A DNA stretch of 64,000 nucleotides from Streptomyces sp. B21-083 (GCF_036898825.1 NZ_JARUND010000002.1:4650001-4714000), one strand, 5' to 3'; counted from the first letter of the stretch, positions 1 through 8,354 are shown. The notes: generated by a model from the letters alone, not told the origin. Program-made: numbers and translations.

Positions 1-1
1 G

Positions 2-943
2 GCCAACGTACCGGACTGGGCCGAGAGCGCCCTGGAGCGATTTCTGGCGGTGGTCTTCGGTCCGGAACGGGCCGCGGAGATGGGCGCCCTGCGCGGGGAC
101 GGCGACGCGTTCGCCGCGGCTGTCGACGCGGCGGACTCCCCCTTCCGGCACCGGAAGTCCGCCGCGGCCAGCCGCTTCTCGTGGGAACGCATGATCGAGC
201 CGCTGCCGCGTGAGGACTGTCGCACCCCTGAGCAGTACCGGGAGGCGCTTCTCGACTTCATCGACCTCGACCACCGCTGGGCCGCGCAGGACAACCTCTG
301 GAACCCGGCCAAGGCGGCGGCCGACGGGGTCTGGCGGGACCTGCGCCATGTTCTGTCGCACGCGCTCGACTTCGGCGGTCTGCGGGCCTCGTCGCACCGG
401 GATTTCCTCGATGTGTACATGCGCCACCACAACCGGCTGTGCAACGGGGCCGCGCTCGTGGTGATGGAGAAGATGCGCGCGCTGATCCGGCACGGTCTCG
501 TGGACGTGTCGGCCGGACCGGACGCGGTGGTGGAGACGGACGAGTCCTCAGGCAGGTTCCGGGTGCGGGGCCCCGTCACGGGCGCGGACATCGGGGTGGA
601 CGTCCTGGTGGACTCGCGGGTGCATCCTTTCGACGCCGCCAACGACGTGCGTCCGCTCTATCCGAACCTGCTGCGGCGTGGGCTGGTACGCAAGTGGACC
701 AACCCGGGCCAGGGGGAGGCCGGCTTCTCGCCGGGCGGGCTGGACCTGACGACCGCCTTCCATCCGGTACAGGCGGACGGCCGCACCGACACACGGCTGA
801 CCCTGCTCGGTCCGCCGAGCGAGGGAGTCATGTTCTTCCAGCTGGGGGCACTACGGCCGCACCAGAACCATCACGTGATGCAGGACATCCTGCTGTGGCT
901 GAAGGGGTTCTGGCCGGACGTCACCGCACCGGAGAGCCGATGA
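2..943 (+). CDS. C-terminal part of FAD/NAD(P)-binding protein (partial)
   Basis: The reading frame is open from the first bases of the window to the TGA at 941-943, so the gene starts upstream and only its last ~313 residues are seen. The visible part resembles the C-terminal half of the FAD/NAD(P)-binding proteins of the NAD_binding_9 type that are common in Streptomyces. It has a conserved-looking block around HPFDAANDVRPLYPNLLRRG, a Gly/Pro-rich FSPGGLDLT segment, and a tail ending NHHVMQDILLWLKGFW. The nucleotide-binding Rossmann motif would lie upstream and cannot be checked. The next gene converges on it with only 14 bases between. The family call rests on recalled similarity, not on a catalytic motif. 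Confidence 0.5.
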   Translation, partial: ANVPDWAESALERFLAVVFGPERAAEMGALRGDGDAFAAAVDAADSPFRHRKSAAASRFSWERMIEPLPREDCRTPEQYREALLDFIDLDHRWAAQDNLWNPAKAAADGVWRDLRHVLSHALDFGGLRASSHRDFLDVYMRHHNRLCNGAALVVMEKMRALIRHGLVDVSAGPDAVVETDESSGRFRVRGPVTGADIGVDVLVDSRVHPFDAANDVRPLYPNLLRRGLVRKWTNPGQGEAGFSPGGLDLTTAFHPVQADGRTDTRLTLLGPPSEGVMFFQLGALRPHQNHHVMQDILLWLKGFWPDVTAPESR

Positions 944-957
944 GCGAGGGCCACCGC

Positions 958-1551
958 TCACCGGAGGGTGCCTGGTCCGATCGGGCCGGGCACCTCCCAG
1001 CCCCCGGGCGGACGCCAGTCACGCCACCGTTCCCACCAGCAAGCTCCGCGACTGACCAGGTCTGTCACGTCCGCCGCGGCGCGGCGCACCTGGCCGGCCT
1101 GCTCCGCGGAGAGTGCGCCACTGCGCTCCAGCGCGTGGAACTCCTCAACGTCCTTCCACCGGGAGGGGGAGCCGTCGCCAGGGATCCACAGGTCGAGTTC
1201 GAGATCGAGGGTGTCGAAACCGTGTACGCCGCGCCGCAGGGGTTGCTGGAAGTTCACGTACCACCCCTCGAAGGCGTCGCCACTGCGGCGTTGCCAGACC
1301 GCGTAGGCGTCGGAGGCGCGCTGGATCTGGAGGACACCGTCGGACTGCCAGACCGGGTCGTGCAGGCTCCAGGGGTGCGGCCCCCAGCTGAACTCACCGG
1401 CGCCGAAGGTCAGCGGAGTGCGCTCGGAGAGGTAGACGGCCACCAGATCGCCCTCGTCGGCGACCACCCGCACCGGGTAGAGCAGCCATTCCCGGCCGTC
1501 CAGCATCTCGCGTCTCGCGATGACCTGCCCTGGAGTGAATCTCGCCTGCAT
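958..1551 (-). CDS. DUF402 domain protein
   Basis: This encodes 197 residues starting ATG with FTPGQVIARRE. The core carries the DUF402 signature: a W-Y-V-N-F-Q-Q-P strand, then GFDTLDLELDLWIPGDG and WKDVEEF, where acidic residues bind metal in characterised relatives (nucleoside tri-/diphosphatases of the Ntdp type). The length suits a single-domain member. Conservation of the acidic motif suggests a hydrolase acting on a phosphorylated nucleotide, but the substrate cannot be read from the sequence. It is transcribed away from the PdxH-like gene and converges with the preceding partial gene. Confidence 0.75.
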   Translation of the reverse strand: MQARFTPGQVIARREMLDGREWLLYPVRVVADEGDLVAVYLSERTPLTFGAGEFSWGPHPWSLHDPVWQSDGVLQIQRASDAYAVWQRRSGDAFEGWYVNFQQPLRRGVHGFDTLDLELDLWIPGDGSPSRWKDVEEFHALERSGALSAEQAGQVRRAAADVTDLVSRGACWWERWRDWRPPGGWEVPGPIGPGTLR

Positions 1552-1886
1552 GGGATGACATTACCCCTTTCCGATCATGGTTCTGCCGCATTCCGGCCAT
1601 CCCCCGATCTCACCAACTGCCTTACTGAAGACCGTAGTTGGTCTTCATCGTGCGGATGAAGTACGTTTCCAGGGGTCTGCGCCCCGCAGAGCTGCGCGAA
1701 CGCCGCTGCGGCCGGACCGCCAGGGGCACGCACCCGGCGCACGACCGGCGGCCGACCGGTCCTGCCGTGCCCGTCACCGCCGGGCGGGACCGTTCAGACG
1801 CGCGGCGTGCTCCGCCGGCCCCTCCCGGTACCGTTCACCCCGTCTTTTGATGATCCTGCGAACCCCCGAGCGAAGAAGCGAGACAC
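1552..1886. promoter_or_regulatory. Divergent intergenic region with 8-bp inverted repeat
   Basis: These 335 bases separate two divergent genes and contain no convincing coding region. An inverted repeat of 8 bp (TGAAGACC at 1626-1633 and GGTCTTCA at 1640-1647, loop 6) lies about 75 bases upstream of the minus-strand gene and could be an operator or a small hairpin. No clear -10/-35 pair was identified. Confidence 0.35.
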
Positions 1887-2558
1887 ATGGCCACTGAGCA
1901 GAAGTCACCCACCGTGCGTGAGGTACTCCGGAGTCTTGACGTGTTCGCGGGCGCACTGCCGGAGTTCGGTCCGCAGGAGACCCCGGACACACCGCAGGAG
2001 CTGTTCACCGAGTGGCTGACAGAGGCCATCGCGGCAGGCGTGCGCGAACCGCACGCCATGACGTTGTCGACGGCGGGGCAGGACGGAACGCCGTCGGCAC
2101 GGGTGCTGCTGCTGAAGGATGTCGGCCCGGCCGGCTGGAGCTTCGCCTCCCACGCGGCCAGCCCCAAGGGCCGGGACCTGGCGGCCACCCCCGCAGCCGC
2201 TCTCACGTTCTACTGGCCGCTGCAGGCCCGCCAGGTGCGGCTACGTGGCGCGGTGGCGCCAGAGAGCCCGGAACTCAGCGCCCAGGATTTCCTCGCCCGC
2301 TCACTGGGATCCCGCGCGGAGGCACTGGCCGGCATGCAGAGCAGGACGCTGGACGACCCGAAGAGCGTCTCGGCGGCGACCGAGGAGTCGCTCGCCCGGC
2401 TGGAACGCGAACCCGACCTGGTGGTGCCGGAGTGGACCCTCTACACCCTGGACCCGCACAGCGTCGAGTTCTGGCAGGGCGACAAGCAGCGCAAGCACAC
2501 CCGGCTCGCCTACCTCCGTTCCGCCGACGGCTGGGACAAGCAACTGCTCTGGCCGTGA
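1887..2558 (+). CDS. PdxH-like pyridoxamine 5'-phosphate oxidase family protein
   Basis: The product is 223 residues of the FMN-dependent split-barrel oxidase family that makes pyridoxal 5'-phosphate from pyridoxine or pyridoxamine phosphate. Visible family features are the early PHAMTLST strand, a VLLLKDVG phosphate-binding strand, SPKGRDL, the FYWPLQARQVRLRG segment and a C-terminal dimer region with VEFWQGDKQRKHTRL. In canonical PdxH the last motif contains R-x-H for substrate binding; here it reads K-H-T-R, so this may be a PdxH-like paralogue rather than the housekeeping enzyme. Length agrees with the family (210-230). The ATG follows a weak GAAGAAGCGAG upstream element. Confidence 0.75.
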   Translation: MATEQKSPTVREVLRSLDVFAGALPEFGPQETPDTPQELFTEWLTEAIAAGVREPHAMTLSTAGQDGTPSARVLLLKDVGPAGWSFASHAASPKGRDLAATPAAALTFYWPLQARQVRLRGAVAPESPELSAQDFLARSLGSRAEALAGMQSRTLDDPKSVSAATEESLARLEREPDLVVPEWTLYTLDPHSVEFWQGDKQRKHTRLAYLRSADGWDKQLLWP

Positions 2559-2630
2559 CTCCAGGCGCTTCACCGACGCCCTGCCGGACCCAGGACCCCG
2601 GCCGCCACACGGTTGGGGTTCCTGGGCCCG

Positions 2631-2840
2631 GTGGTGTCGCTCGTACCGCAGTCCTACGCGAACTGGCCTCTGTCGGCGAGGGAGAACACCACCCTCGGCC
2701 AGGCCCGAGGACGGGGACGCCACGGCGCACGCCGCAGGCGCCGACGAGGTCATCGACGGGCTGCGCAGCAGAGGATCGCGCCCACCCGCGCCTTCCACCG
2801 GCCGGCCGGACTGCTCCATGCGGTCTGGCCATCGGGAACG
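2631..2840 (+). pseudogene. ABC exporter ATPase remnant, split over two frames
   Basis: Three short pieces in order match the nucleotide-binding domain of ABC exporters. At 2631-2703 one frame reads VVSLVPQSYANWPLSARENT, which is the Q-loop region. From about 2706 a second frame reads GADEVIDGLRS, the helix before the signature. Back in the first frame at 2763-2820 comes QQRIAPTRAFHRPAGLL, corresponding to the end of the signature motif and the start of Walker B (normally QRIALARAF...LL-DEP). The LSGGQ motif and the Walker B acid are gone. It is clearly broken and lies just upstream of a RiPP precursor gene, so it is probably the relic of that cluster's exporter. Confidence 0.7.
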
Positions 2841-2912
2841 CCGACATGTCGGCGCGTGTCCTCGGCCTCGACACCGCCGGACCTGAGCGCACGGACGGAA
2901 ATTAAGAATTGA

Positions 2913-2935
2913 GCCCCCACCGAACAGGTGGGGGC
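2913..2935 (+). terminator. Rho-independent-like hairpin
   Basis: A 9-bp stem (GCCCCCACC at 2913-2921 and GGTGGGGGC at 2927-2935) closes a five-base GAACA loop. It follows the ABC remnant and precedes the RiPP precursor promoter region. There is no long T run, as is usual in Streptomyces, so terminator function is inferred from stem strength and position. Confidence 0.55.
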
Positions 2936-2984
2936 GTTCACTTTCCCATTCAACGGAACTCGGAATTCCGATTGGCCGCCGCTC

Positions 2985-3009
2985 GTGATACCAGTAATCA
3001 CGCACGTGC
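2985..3009. promoter_or_regulatory. Inverted repeat upstream of RiPP precursor
   Basis: GTGAT (2985-2989) and ATCAC (2997-3001) form a spaced palindrome, immediately followed by the palindrome GCACGTGC (3002-3009). They end about 70 bases upstream of the precursor ATG and are plausible regulator-binding sites. No matching regulator gene is adjacent. Confidence 0.3.
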
Positions 3010-3078
3010 CAAGTGTCAATCGAAGGCGCCACACACTGGTTTCCGGCCAGGAAATTCGAAACTGTTGAGGAGTTCTCA

Positions 3079-3255
3079 ATGAACACCGTCTCGGTCAATT
3101 CTGCTGACATCGAGCAGGTCTTCGCCTCGTTCGACGTGACCGAACTGGAGGTCCTGGAGGTCTCGCAGGGCGTGGCCTTGCCCGAGATGGGCGCCTCCGG
3201 CGGCAGCGGCGGCATGTCGTCGTCCTCGTCGACCTGCTCGTCGTCCACCTGCTGA
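3079..3255 (+). CDS. Thiopeptide-like (azole) RiPP precursor peptide
   Basis: A 58-residue peptide starting at ATG 3079, nine bases after a good GAGGAG ribosome site. The N-terminal ~38 residues are an acidic leader (VFASFDVTELEVLEVSQGV), ending in ALPEMGAS. Thiazolylpeptide precursors have a very similar leader/core boundary: ALPENGAS in the lactazole precursor and MPEVGAS in the GE2270 precursor. The predicted core, SGGSGGMSSSSSTCSSSTC, is almost only Ser, Thr, Cys and Gly, the residues converted to azoles and dehydroamino acids. No cyclodehydratase, dehydratase or pyridine synthase gene lies nearby, only fragments, so the peptide is probably orphaned unless modified in trans. The precursor call is firm; the exact product class is inference. 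Confidence 0.8.
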   Translation: MNTVSVNSADIEQVFASFDVTELEVLEVSQGVALPEMGASGGSGGMSSSSSTCSSSTC

Positions 3256-3288
3256 CGAAGGCCGCCCGTCCGGGACCGGGCCCGTGGA

Positions 3289-3792
3289 TCAGCCCCGGCG
3301 GGCGACGTGCAGCGCGGTGGCCCACAGGACGGCGGCGGCCCCGAATCCCAGCAGGACACGGACGTTCGCGGCGCCGATCCCGCCGGCCAGCGTCAGGATC
3401 GCGACCAGCGCCAGGGCCATGAGCAGCGCACCGGTCCACCAGTACTGCGGCTGCGCAAAGGACCGCGCGAGCGGGAGGAAGTGCAGCCCGACGATCAGGC
3501 ACACCGCGGCGGGAACGTAGAGCCACAGACCGAGCCGGCCGAGGAGCAGGATCGCCGCGACGACCGCCACGGTCTGGCCGATATTCACCTGGCCGAAAAC
3601 CCGGAAGCTGTTCGGCGCCACCCGGCGCATACACCTTTGGCCCGGCAACGCCCCGAACCGGATGGTGAGGGTCACCGCCGTGACCGCCACTGCCGCGGCC
3701 AGCGCGACTATGCAGAACAACGCCGGCGCGGACACCCGAGGTATCAGTCCTGACACCCCCAGGATTTCCCACATCGAAGCGAAAACAGACAT
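3289..3792 (-). CDS. Polytopic membrane protein, unknown function
   Basis: The most likely start is the ATG at 3792 (MSVFASMWEILGVSGLI), which gives 167 residues; a longer in-frame extension has no membrane character. About five hydrophobic segments are visible: APALFCIVALAAAVAVTAV, then around VAVVAAILLLGRLGLWL, VPAAVCLIVGLHFL, TGALLMALALVAILTLAGG and VLLGFGAAAVLWATALHV. No transporter, enzyme or immunity motif was recognised. It converges with the RiPP precursor, 33 bases apart, and is divergent from the maturation-protein fragment, so it could be a leftover of that cluster or an unrelated small membrane protein. Confidence 0.55.
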   Translation of the reverse strand: MSVFASMWEILGVSGLIPRVSAPALFCIVALAAAVAVTAVTLTIRFGALPGQRCMRRVAPNSFRVFGQVNIGQTVAVVAAILLLGRLGLWLYVPAAVCLIVGLHFLPLARSFAQPQYWWTGALLMALALVAILTLAGGIGAANVRVLLGFGAAAVLWATALHVARRG

Positions 3793-3981
3793 GATGACCG
3801 CGCCCTGTACGGGCCGGTTTTCGCTCAACTTTCGGCTGCCGGATTCATTGATCACCGGCCCAGCGTACCGCAGCCCTTCGTCCCGGAATGCAGTACAGCT
3901 GTCATGAAACACATGACGCTTGGCAGGAAGTAATCGGCAGCCCTTTTCTGATCGCATTCGATTCTTGAAAGATGAGTGCCC

Positions 3982-4313
3982 ATGAGTGCCGATGCGCCAG
4001 AAGACCACCCCGCAGGAGTCCGGCTCCTCACCAGAGCGCCGGTGACGCCGGGATGGCTCTCCAGGTCCGTGGTGCCCCTCGCCCGCGCCGTGCGCGACAG
4101 CGGGGGCGCCGTCGTACGCCTCGCCGGGGATGGTTGCACGGCCCGCACGTGGACATCATCGGCCGGGGTGCGCTGGGCCAGGGACTCCCCTGGGAGAGCC
4201 TGGCACGGCACCTGGACGCCGGTCCCCTGCCCGGGGACCGGGCGCTGGATGAAGAGACCTACCTCGCGCAGGCACGGAAGTTCGGCCGGTTGGAAGCCGC
4301 GAGCCACTCCTGA
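3982..4313 (+). pseudogene. Frameshifted fragment resembling thiopeptide maturation protein (SpaB_C / TIGR03891-like)
   Basis: The first part (MSADAPEDHPAGVRLLTRAP... to VVRLA at about 4120) and the second part (GWLHGPHVDIIGRGALGQGL to the TGA at 4313) lie in different frames. Loss of a single C in CTCGCCGGGGATGG near 4123 explains the switch and restores VVRLARGWLHGPHVDII. That W-x-x-GPH-x-x-x motif after a PLxRxxR helix, and the later YLAQARKFGRLEA helix, fit the start of the small lantibiotic/thiopeptide dehydratase-associated domain. Only ~110 residues remain of a domain usually over 250 long. Location 0.7 kb from a thiazole-type precursor supports the assignment, which is inferred from motif pattern only. 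Confidence 0.45.
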
Positions 4314-4533
4314 GCTTGGACTCGGCTTCCTTGGCCGCCTCGGCGAGATCACCGATCTTGTCCTTGCGCTCCATCTTCTCCGCGAGTGCGTCGAGTCGAC
4401 GCAACGCGTACACCTGGGTCGTCGCAATCGTCCCCGGCGTGGCCTGCACCTTCGACCACGTGATCTCGGAAACCCGGCCTACCTGCTCCCGGATGGTCAT
4501 GGCCTCCTCGATCAGGAGCTCCGCTCCGATCAT
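4314..4533 (-). pseudogene. Unrecognised protein fragment, helical
   Basis: A minus-strand stretch of about 73 codons reads like real protein: ELLIEEAMTIREQVGRVSEI, then TIATTQVYALRRLDALAEKM and IGDLAEAAKEAESKLRSG. It has codon bias unlike its antisense, and a helical, charged composition. After about 4314 the frame runs antisense through the maturation-protein fragment and loses protein character, so the gene is broken there. An in-frame ATG lies at 4533. No family was recognised. It abuts the 3' end of the hydrolase gene. Confidence 0.35.
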
Positions 4534-4559
4534 GTCTGCCACCGCAGCGTCCTTCTGGG

Positions 4560-5903
4560 TCAGGTGGCGGGGCCCGGCCAGATCGCCGAGGCGTCGTCGC
4601 GGTGGGGGACCGGCAGGCGCACCGGACGCACCGGCACTGATCGGGCACTCCCCGCCACGGTCTCCGTCCAGGTCACAGGCCGGCCCGAGTAGCAAAGCGT
4701 CGTCAGGATGAAGACGCCGTCCGCGTACACCTCGACGTACTCACCGACGGTCAGGATGCGCAATCGCCGGACGGGCTGGGTGAGCGCCGCCTCCTGGAGG
4801 GGGGATCCGCCGGTTCCGGTCACTCGTACGTGTGTGGCGTCGCAGTGGACCACGAGCGCCGGGCTGCCGTTGTCCGTACGCAGGACCACCTCGGCCGAGC
4901 CGGTGATGTCGATGTCCCCGACCGCGTGCAGGACCGGGCGGTCCGTGGGCTGCTCCAGCCAGTTGTCCAGGCCGTTCCACCACTCCAGTCGGGCCGTGGT
5001 GCCGGCGGCCCCACCAGGTGCGACCGTCAGCACCTTGGGCTGGGCCAGCATGCCCCGGCAAAAATCGCCGGAGTCCCGCAGACCGACCCGGCGGGGCGTG
5101 GTGTGCAGCACCACCCGGGCACCGTCGGGTGCCACCATCACCCGGGGTGCGTAGGCGCCCGGCGGGCCCGCCGGGCCCAGATGCTCCCACGGCCCCCGCA
5201 GCCGTGGTGCCGACCAGGCGTCGAAACGGTTGGCGGAGCCCAGACACCCGAGCAGCAACCAGCCGTCCCCCGTCCGCTCCAGGACCGGGCACTCCAACTG
5301 GTCGATGTCGCCGGGCGAGATCAGCGGCGGGTGCACCTGCCAGTGCGTCAGGTCGGGCGACGTGGCAAAACCGACACAGCCGCTGACCTCCACGGGCAGG
5401 GACGCGTCACTGGCGCAGACGGCCATGGCCCAGCCGGTTCCCTCGTCGTCGCGGACGACGAACGGGTCGCGCCAGCCCATGGACTCGCCGGTTCGGTACC
5501 AGCGGGGGTCGGCGCGTACCACCGGACCGGTGCCCCGGCGCCGCCAGGCGGTCCCGTCCCGGCGGTCGGAAACCGCCAACCCCACCGCCTGCAGCGGCCA
5601 GCCCCCGGCCGTCAGCGTCTGGACCCCCGTGTAGAACATTGCCAGCCCCTCCCCGTACGGGACCGGATGCATCGTCCACACGGCCTGCTGGTCGAACCGG
5701 CCGGGCAGTCCGACGCCGAACGCGGTGCCCTGGGGTTCCCAGGCCACCAGGTCGGTGGAGACGGCTCTGCCGTACGAGGTCTCCATGTGCAGGTGGTCGA
5801 AGCGGTCGGTCCAGGGGCCCTGCAGGTGGAGCAACGTATAGACCCCGTCGTTCGACAGCAGGGCGAAGTCGTTCACACAGAGGCCGGGCGGGGCGTAGCG
5901 CAT
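4560..5903 (-). CDS. Glycoside hydrolase family 32 (beta-fructosidase/levanase-like)
   Basis: A 447-residue protein without signal peptide, starting at ATG 5903 six bases after GAGGAG. Three diagnostic motifs of the five-bladed propeller fructosidases are present in order: VNDF near residue 10, matching the (N)DPNG-type nucleophile motif in degenerate form; WRDPFVV near 144 (the RDP stabiliser); and QLECPVLE near 203 (the EC acid/base). The last ~150 residues form the expected beta-sandwich. Family members hydrolyse sucrose, inulin, levan or related fructosides. It is divergent from a solute-binding protein and two permeases, which suggests that imported oligofructosides are cleaved in the cytoplasm. 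The exact substrate is not determined. Confidence 0.85.
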   Translation of the reverse strand: MRYAPPGLCVNDFALLSNDGVYTLLHLQGPWTDRFDHLHMETSYGRAVSTDLVAWEPQGTAFGVGLPGRFDQQAVWTMHPVPYGEGLAMFYTGVQTLTAGGWPLQAVGLAVSDRRDGTAWRRRGTGPVVRADPRWYRTGESMGWRDPFVVRDDEGTGWAMAVCASDASLPVEVSGCVGFATSPDLTHWQVHPPLISPGDIDQLECPVLERTGDGWLLLGCLGSANRFDAWSAPRLRGPWEHLGPAGPPGAYAPRVMVAPDGARVVLHTTPRRVGLRDSGDFCRGMLAQPKVLTVAPGGAAGTTARLEWWNGLDNWLEQPTDRPVLHAVGDIDITGSAEVVLRTDNGSPALVVHCDATHVRVTGTGGSPLQEAALTQPVRRLRILTVGEYVEVYADGVFILTTLCYSGRPVTWTETVAGSARSVPVRPVRLPVPHRDDASAIWPGPAT

Positions 5904-5920
5904 GAACGGCTCCTCTCGTC

Positions 5921-5944
5921 GTGATGTCGACCAGTGATGTCGAC
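5921..5944. promoter_or_regulatory. Tandem direct repeat in divergent promoter region
   Basis: The 11-bp sequence GTGATGTCGAC occurs at 5921-5931 and again at 5934-5944, a 13-bp period, inside the 118-base region shared by the hydrolase and the importer operon. Such tandem sites commonly bind a sugar-responsive repressor, but no regulator gene is next to it. A TGACA repeat is also present at 5989-6002. Confidence 0.4.
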
Positions 5945-6021
5945 GCGCGTGTCTCCAGCTGATGCCGGAGACTCACACACGAATAGCATGACATTTACTG
6001 ACAATTGGCGGGAGGCTTATC

Positions 6022-7359
6022 GTGATCGTGCGGAGTCGGCATCGAGTCACCTGGCTGTGTGTGGCGCTGGTTCTGCCGGTCGCGGCTCTCACCGCGTGCG
6101 GCGGGGACGGAGGCGACTCGTCACAGGGCGAAGGCGGCAGCGGCAAGGGCGACATCACCATCTGGGCGCATCAGGGCCAGGCGAGTGAGGACAAGGTCCT
6201 GCAGAACACCGTCGCGTCGTTCAACAAGGCGCAGAGCGACGTCAAGGCGACTCTGAAGCTCATCCCGGCCAACGACTACACCAAGACCATCACCGCCACC
6301 CAGGCGTCGGAACTGCCGGACGTCCTGGAGTTCGACGGTCCGACCATGGCGAACTTCGTCTACAACCGAAAGCTCACCCCCATCTCCTCGTACGTCTCGT
6401 CCAAGACCGTCGACAACGCCACAGACGCGATCAAGAACCAGGGCACGGCGAACGGGAAGCTCTACGGGCTCGGCATGTTCGACTCGGCCCTCGGGCTGTA
6501 CGGCAACAAGAACCTGCTGGACTCGGCCGGTGTGGACTACCCGAAGAGCCTGTCCGAGGCCTGGACCGCCGACGAGTTCGACGGCGCCCTGAAGAAACTC
6601 GCCGCCAAGGACTCCGACGGCAAGGTCCTGGACATCCAGGAAGCCGACGGCCTCGGCACCGAATGGGGGACGTACGGCTTCTCCCCCATCCTCTGGTCGG
6701 CCGGAGGCAAGCTCATCCAGGACAACAAGGCGACCGGCGTGATGGACACCCCCGACGCCGTCAAGGCGTTCAAGAGGTTCCAGTCCTGGAAGCCGTACGT
6801 CGATCCGAACACCGATGCCAACGCGATGACGAGCAGGCGGGTCGGGCTCAGTTGGGTCGGCCACTGGCTCTACCCCGCGTACAGCAAGGCGCTGGGCTCC
6901 GACCTCGTCATCATGCCGCTGCCGGACTTCGGTCTCGGGCCCAAGACCGGACAGGGGTCGTGGGCCTGGGGCATGGGGGCGGAGACCAAGAACGGAAAGG
7001 CGGCCGGCGCGTTCCTGGACTACCTGCTGGGCGACTCGCACGTGAAGGCCATGACCGACGCCAACGGCGCGCCGCCCGGAACCAGGTCCGTGCTAGCCAC
7101 GAGCCCGCTCTACAAGGCCGGTGGCCCGCTCCACCTGTTCGCCGAACAGCTCGACAAGTCCTGCGGCGACACGGACATCACCAAGTCCTGTGTGGCCGTC
7201 ACCCGGCCGGTCACCGCCGGGTACCCGGTGATCACCAGCGAGTTCAGCTCGGCGGTGAACGCCATCTACGGAGGCGCGGACCCGCAGTCGGCACTGTCCA
7301 AGGCGGCCCGCGCCATCGACCGGGACTACGCCGACAACGACGACTACAAGCTGAACTGA
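6022..7359 (+). CDS. Sugar ABC transporter substrate-binding lipoprotein
   Basis: 445 residues starting GTG at 6022 behind a GGGAGG ribosome site. The N-terminus is a lipoprotein signal peptide with the lipobox LTAC (Cys near residue 26) and a Gly/Ser linker. The mature part has the layout of cluster-B carbohydrate-binding proteins (extracellular solute-binding family 1), beginning ITIWAHQGQASEDKVLQNTV and containing ELPDVLEFDGPTMANF. It should bind the sugar outside the membrane and hand it to the two permeases that follow 17 bases downstream. Ligand is inferred from the divergent fructosidase gene. Confidence 0.88.
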   Translation: MIVRSRHRVTWLCVALVLPVAALTACGGDGGDSSQGEGGSGKGDITIWAHQGQASEDKVLQNTVASFNKAQSDVKATLKLIPANDYTKTITATQASELPDVLEFDGPTMANFVYNRKLTPISSYVSSKTVDNATDAIKNQGTANGKLYGLGMFDSALGLYGNKNLLDSAGVDYPKSLSEAWTADEFDGALKKLAAKDSDGKVLDIQEADGLGTEWGTYGFSPILWSAGGKLIQDNKATGVMDTPDAVKAFKRFQSWKPYVDPNTDANAMTSRRVGLSWVGHWLYPAYSKALGSDLVIMPLPDFGLGPKTGQGSWAWGMGAETKNGKAAGAFLDYLLGDSHVKAMTDANGAPPGTRSVLATSPLYKAGGPLHLFAEQLDKSCGDTDITKSCVAVTRPVTAGYPVITSEFSSAVNAIYGGADPQSALSKAARAIDRDYADNDDYKLN

Positions 7360-7376
7360 GCGGGTGGGGGCGGGCT

Positions 7377-8354
7377 GTGACTGCGCACCGAGGCACCACC
7401 CGGCCCGGCGGCCGGAACCGGGCGCGCGACGGCCGGAGCCGACTGCGCGGCGGCCCCGACCAGGTGCCCGGCCTCGCGATGTCGGCGCCCGCGCTGATCG
7501 GGCTGATCACCTTCGTCGGGGTGCCCTTCGGTTACGCGGTGGTGCTGTCCTTCTACAAGGTGCGGCTCGGCTCCCCACGACCCCCGGAGTTCTTCGGGCT
7601 GGAACACTACCGGCGGTTGTTCACCGACCCCGACCTGTCGGACCAGTTCCTGCGGTCGCTGCTGAACAACCTGGTGTTCGCCGGTGCCGCCGTCCCGTTG
7701 CAGACCGGCATCGCCCTCGCGCTGGCCGTGCTGCTCAATCGCCGGCTGAAGGGGATCGGCGTCTTCCGGTCCTTGTTCTTTCTGCCGGTCGTCTTCCCCA
7801 TGGCGTTGGTCGCAGTCATCTGGCGGCTGATCCTCTCCCGCGCCGACCAGGGCATGCTCAACACGGTGCTGTCGTACATCAGCTTCGGCCACTGGACCGC
7901 GTACGACTGGCTGGGCTCGGCGGCCACCGCGATGGCGTCCGTCGTGGTGCTGTCGGTGTGGCAGGGCGTGGGTTTCCAGATGGTCATCCTGCTGGCGGGG
8001 CTGCAGCAGATCCCGGAGGAGTTGTACGAGGCGGCGAGGATCGACCGGGCCGGCCGCTGGCAGCAGTTCCTCCATGTGACGCTGCCGGGGATCCGCGGCA
8101 CCCTGGTCTTCGTCGCGCTGCTGACATCAGTACTGGCGTTCCGTGTCTTCGACCAGATCTACATCCTGATCCGGGGCGGCGGAGGCCTCGACGAGAACGC
8201 CACCCGTACCGTCATGTACGAAGCCGTCACGGTCGCCTTCGACCAGGGCAACATCGGGATGGCCTCCGCGATCACGGTGGTCTTCTTCGTCATCGTCGTC
8301 GCCCTGACGCTCCTGCAACGCCGTTTCGTGCGCGCCGAGAGCGAGGCCCGGTGA
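7377..8354 (+). CDS. Sugar ABC transporter permease (MalF type)
   Basis: 325 residues starting at GTG 7377, which follows a G-rich ribosome site. After a basic N-terminus there are six predicted membrane segments, from ALIGLITFVGVPFGYAVVL to ITVVFFVIVVALTLLQRR. The EAA loop that contacts the ATPase is present as EELYEAARIDRAGRWQQFLH. It follows the binding protein and overlaps the next permease by four bases (GTGA), so the three form one operon. Confidence 0.88.
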   Translation: MTAHRGTTRPGGRNRARDGRSRLRGGPDQVPGLAMSAPALIGLITFVGVPFGYAVVLSFYKVRLGSPRPPEFFGLEHYRRLFTDPDLSDQFLRSLLNNLVFAGAAVPLQTGIALALAVLLNRRLKGIGVFRSLFFLPVVFPMALVAVIWRLILSRADQGMLNTVLSYISFGHWTAYDWLGSAATAMASVVVLSVWQGVGFQMVILLAGLQQIPEELYEAARIDRAGRWQQFLHVTLPGIRGTLVFVALLTSVLAFRVFDQIYILIRGGGGLDENATRTVMYEAVTVAFDQGNIGMASAITVVFFVIVVALTLLQRRFVRAESEAR

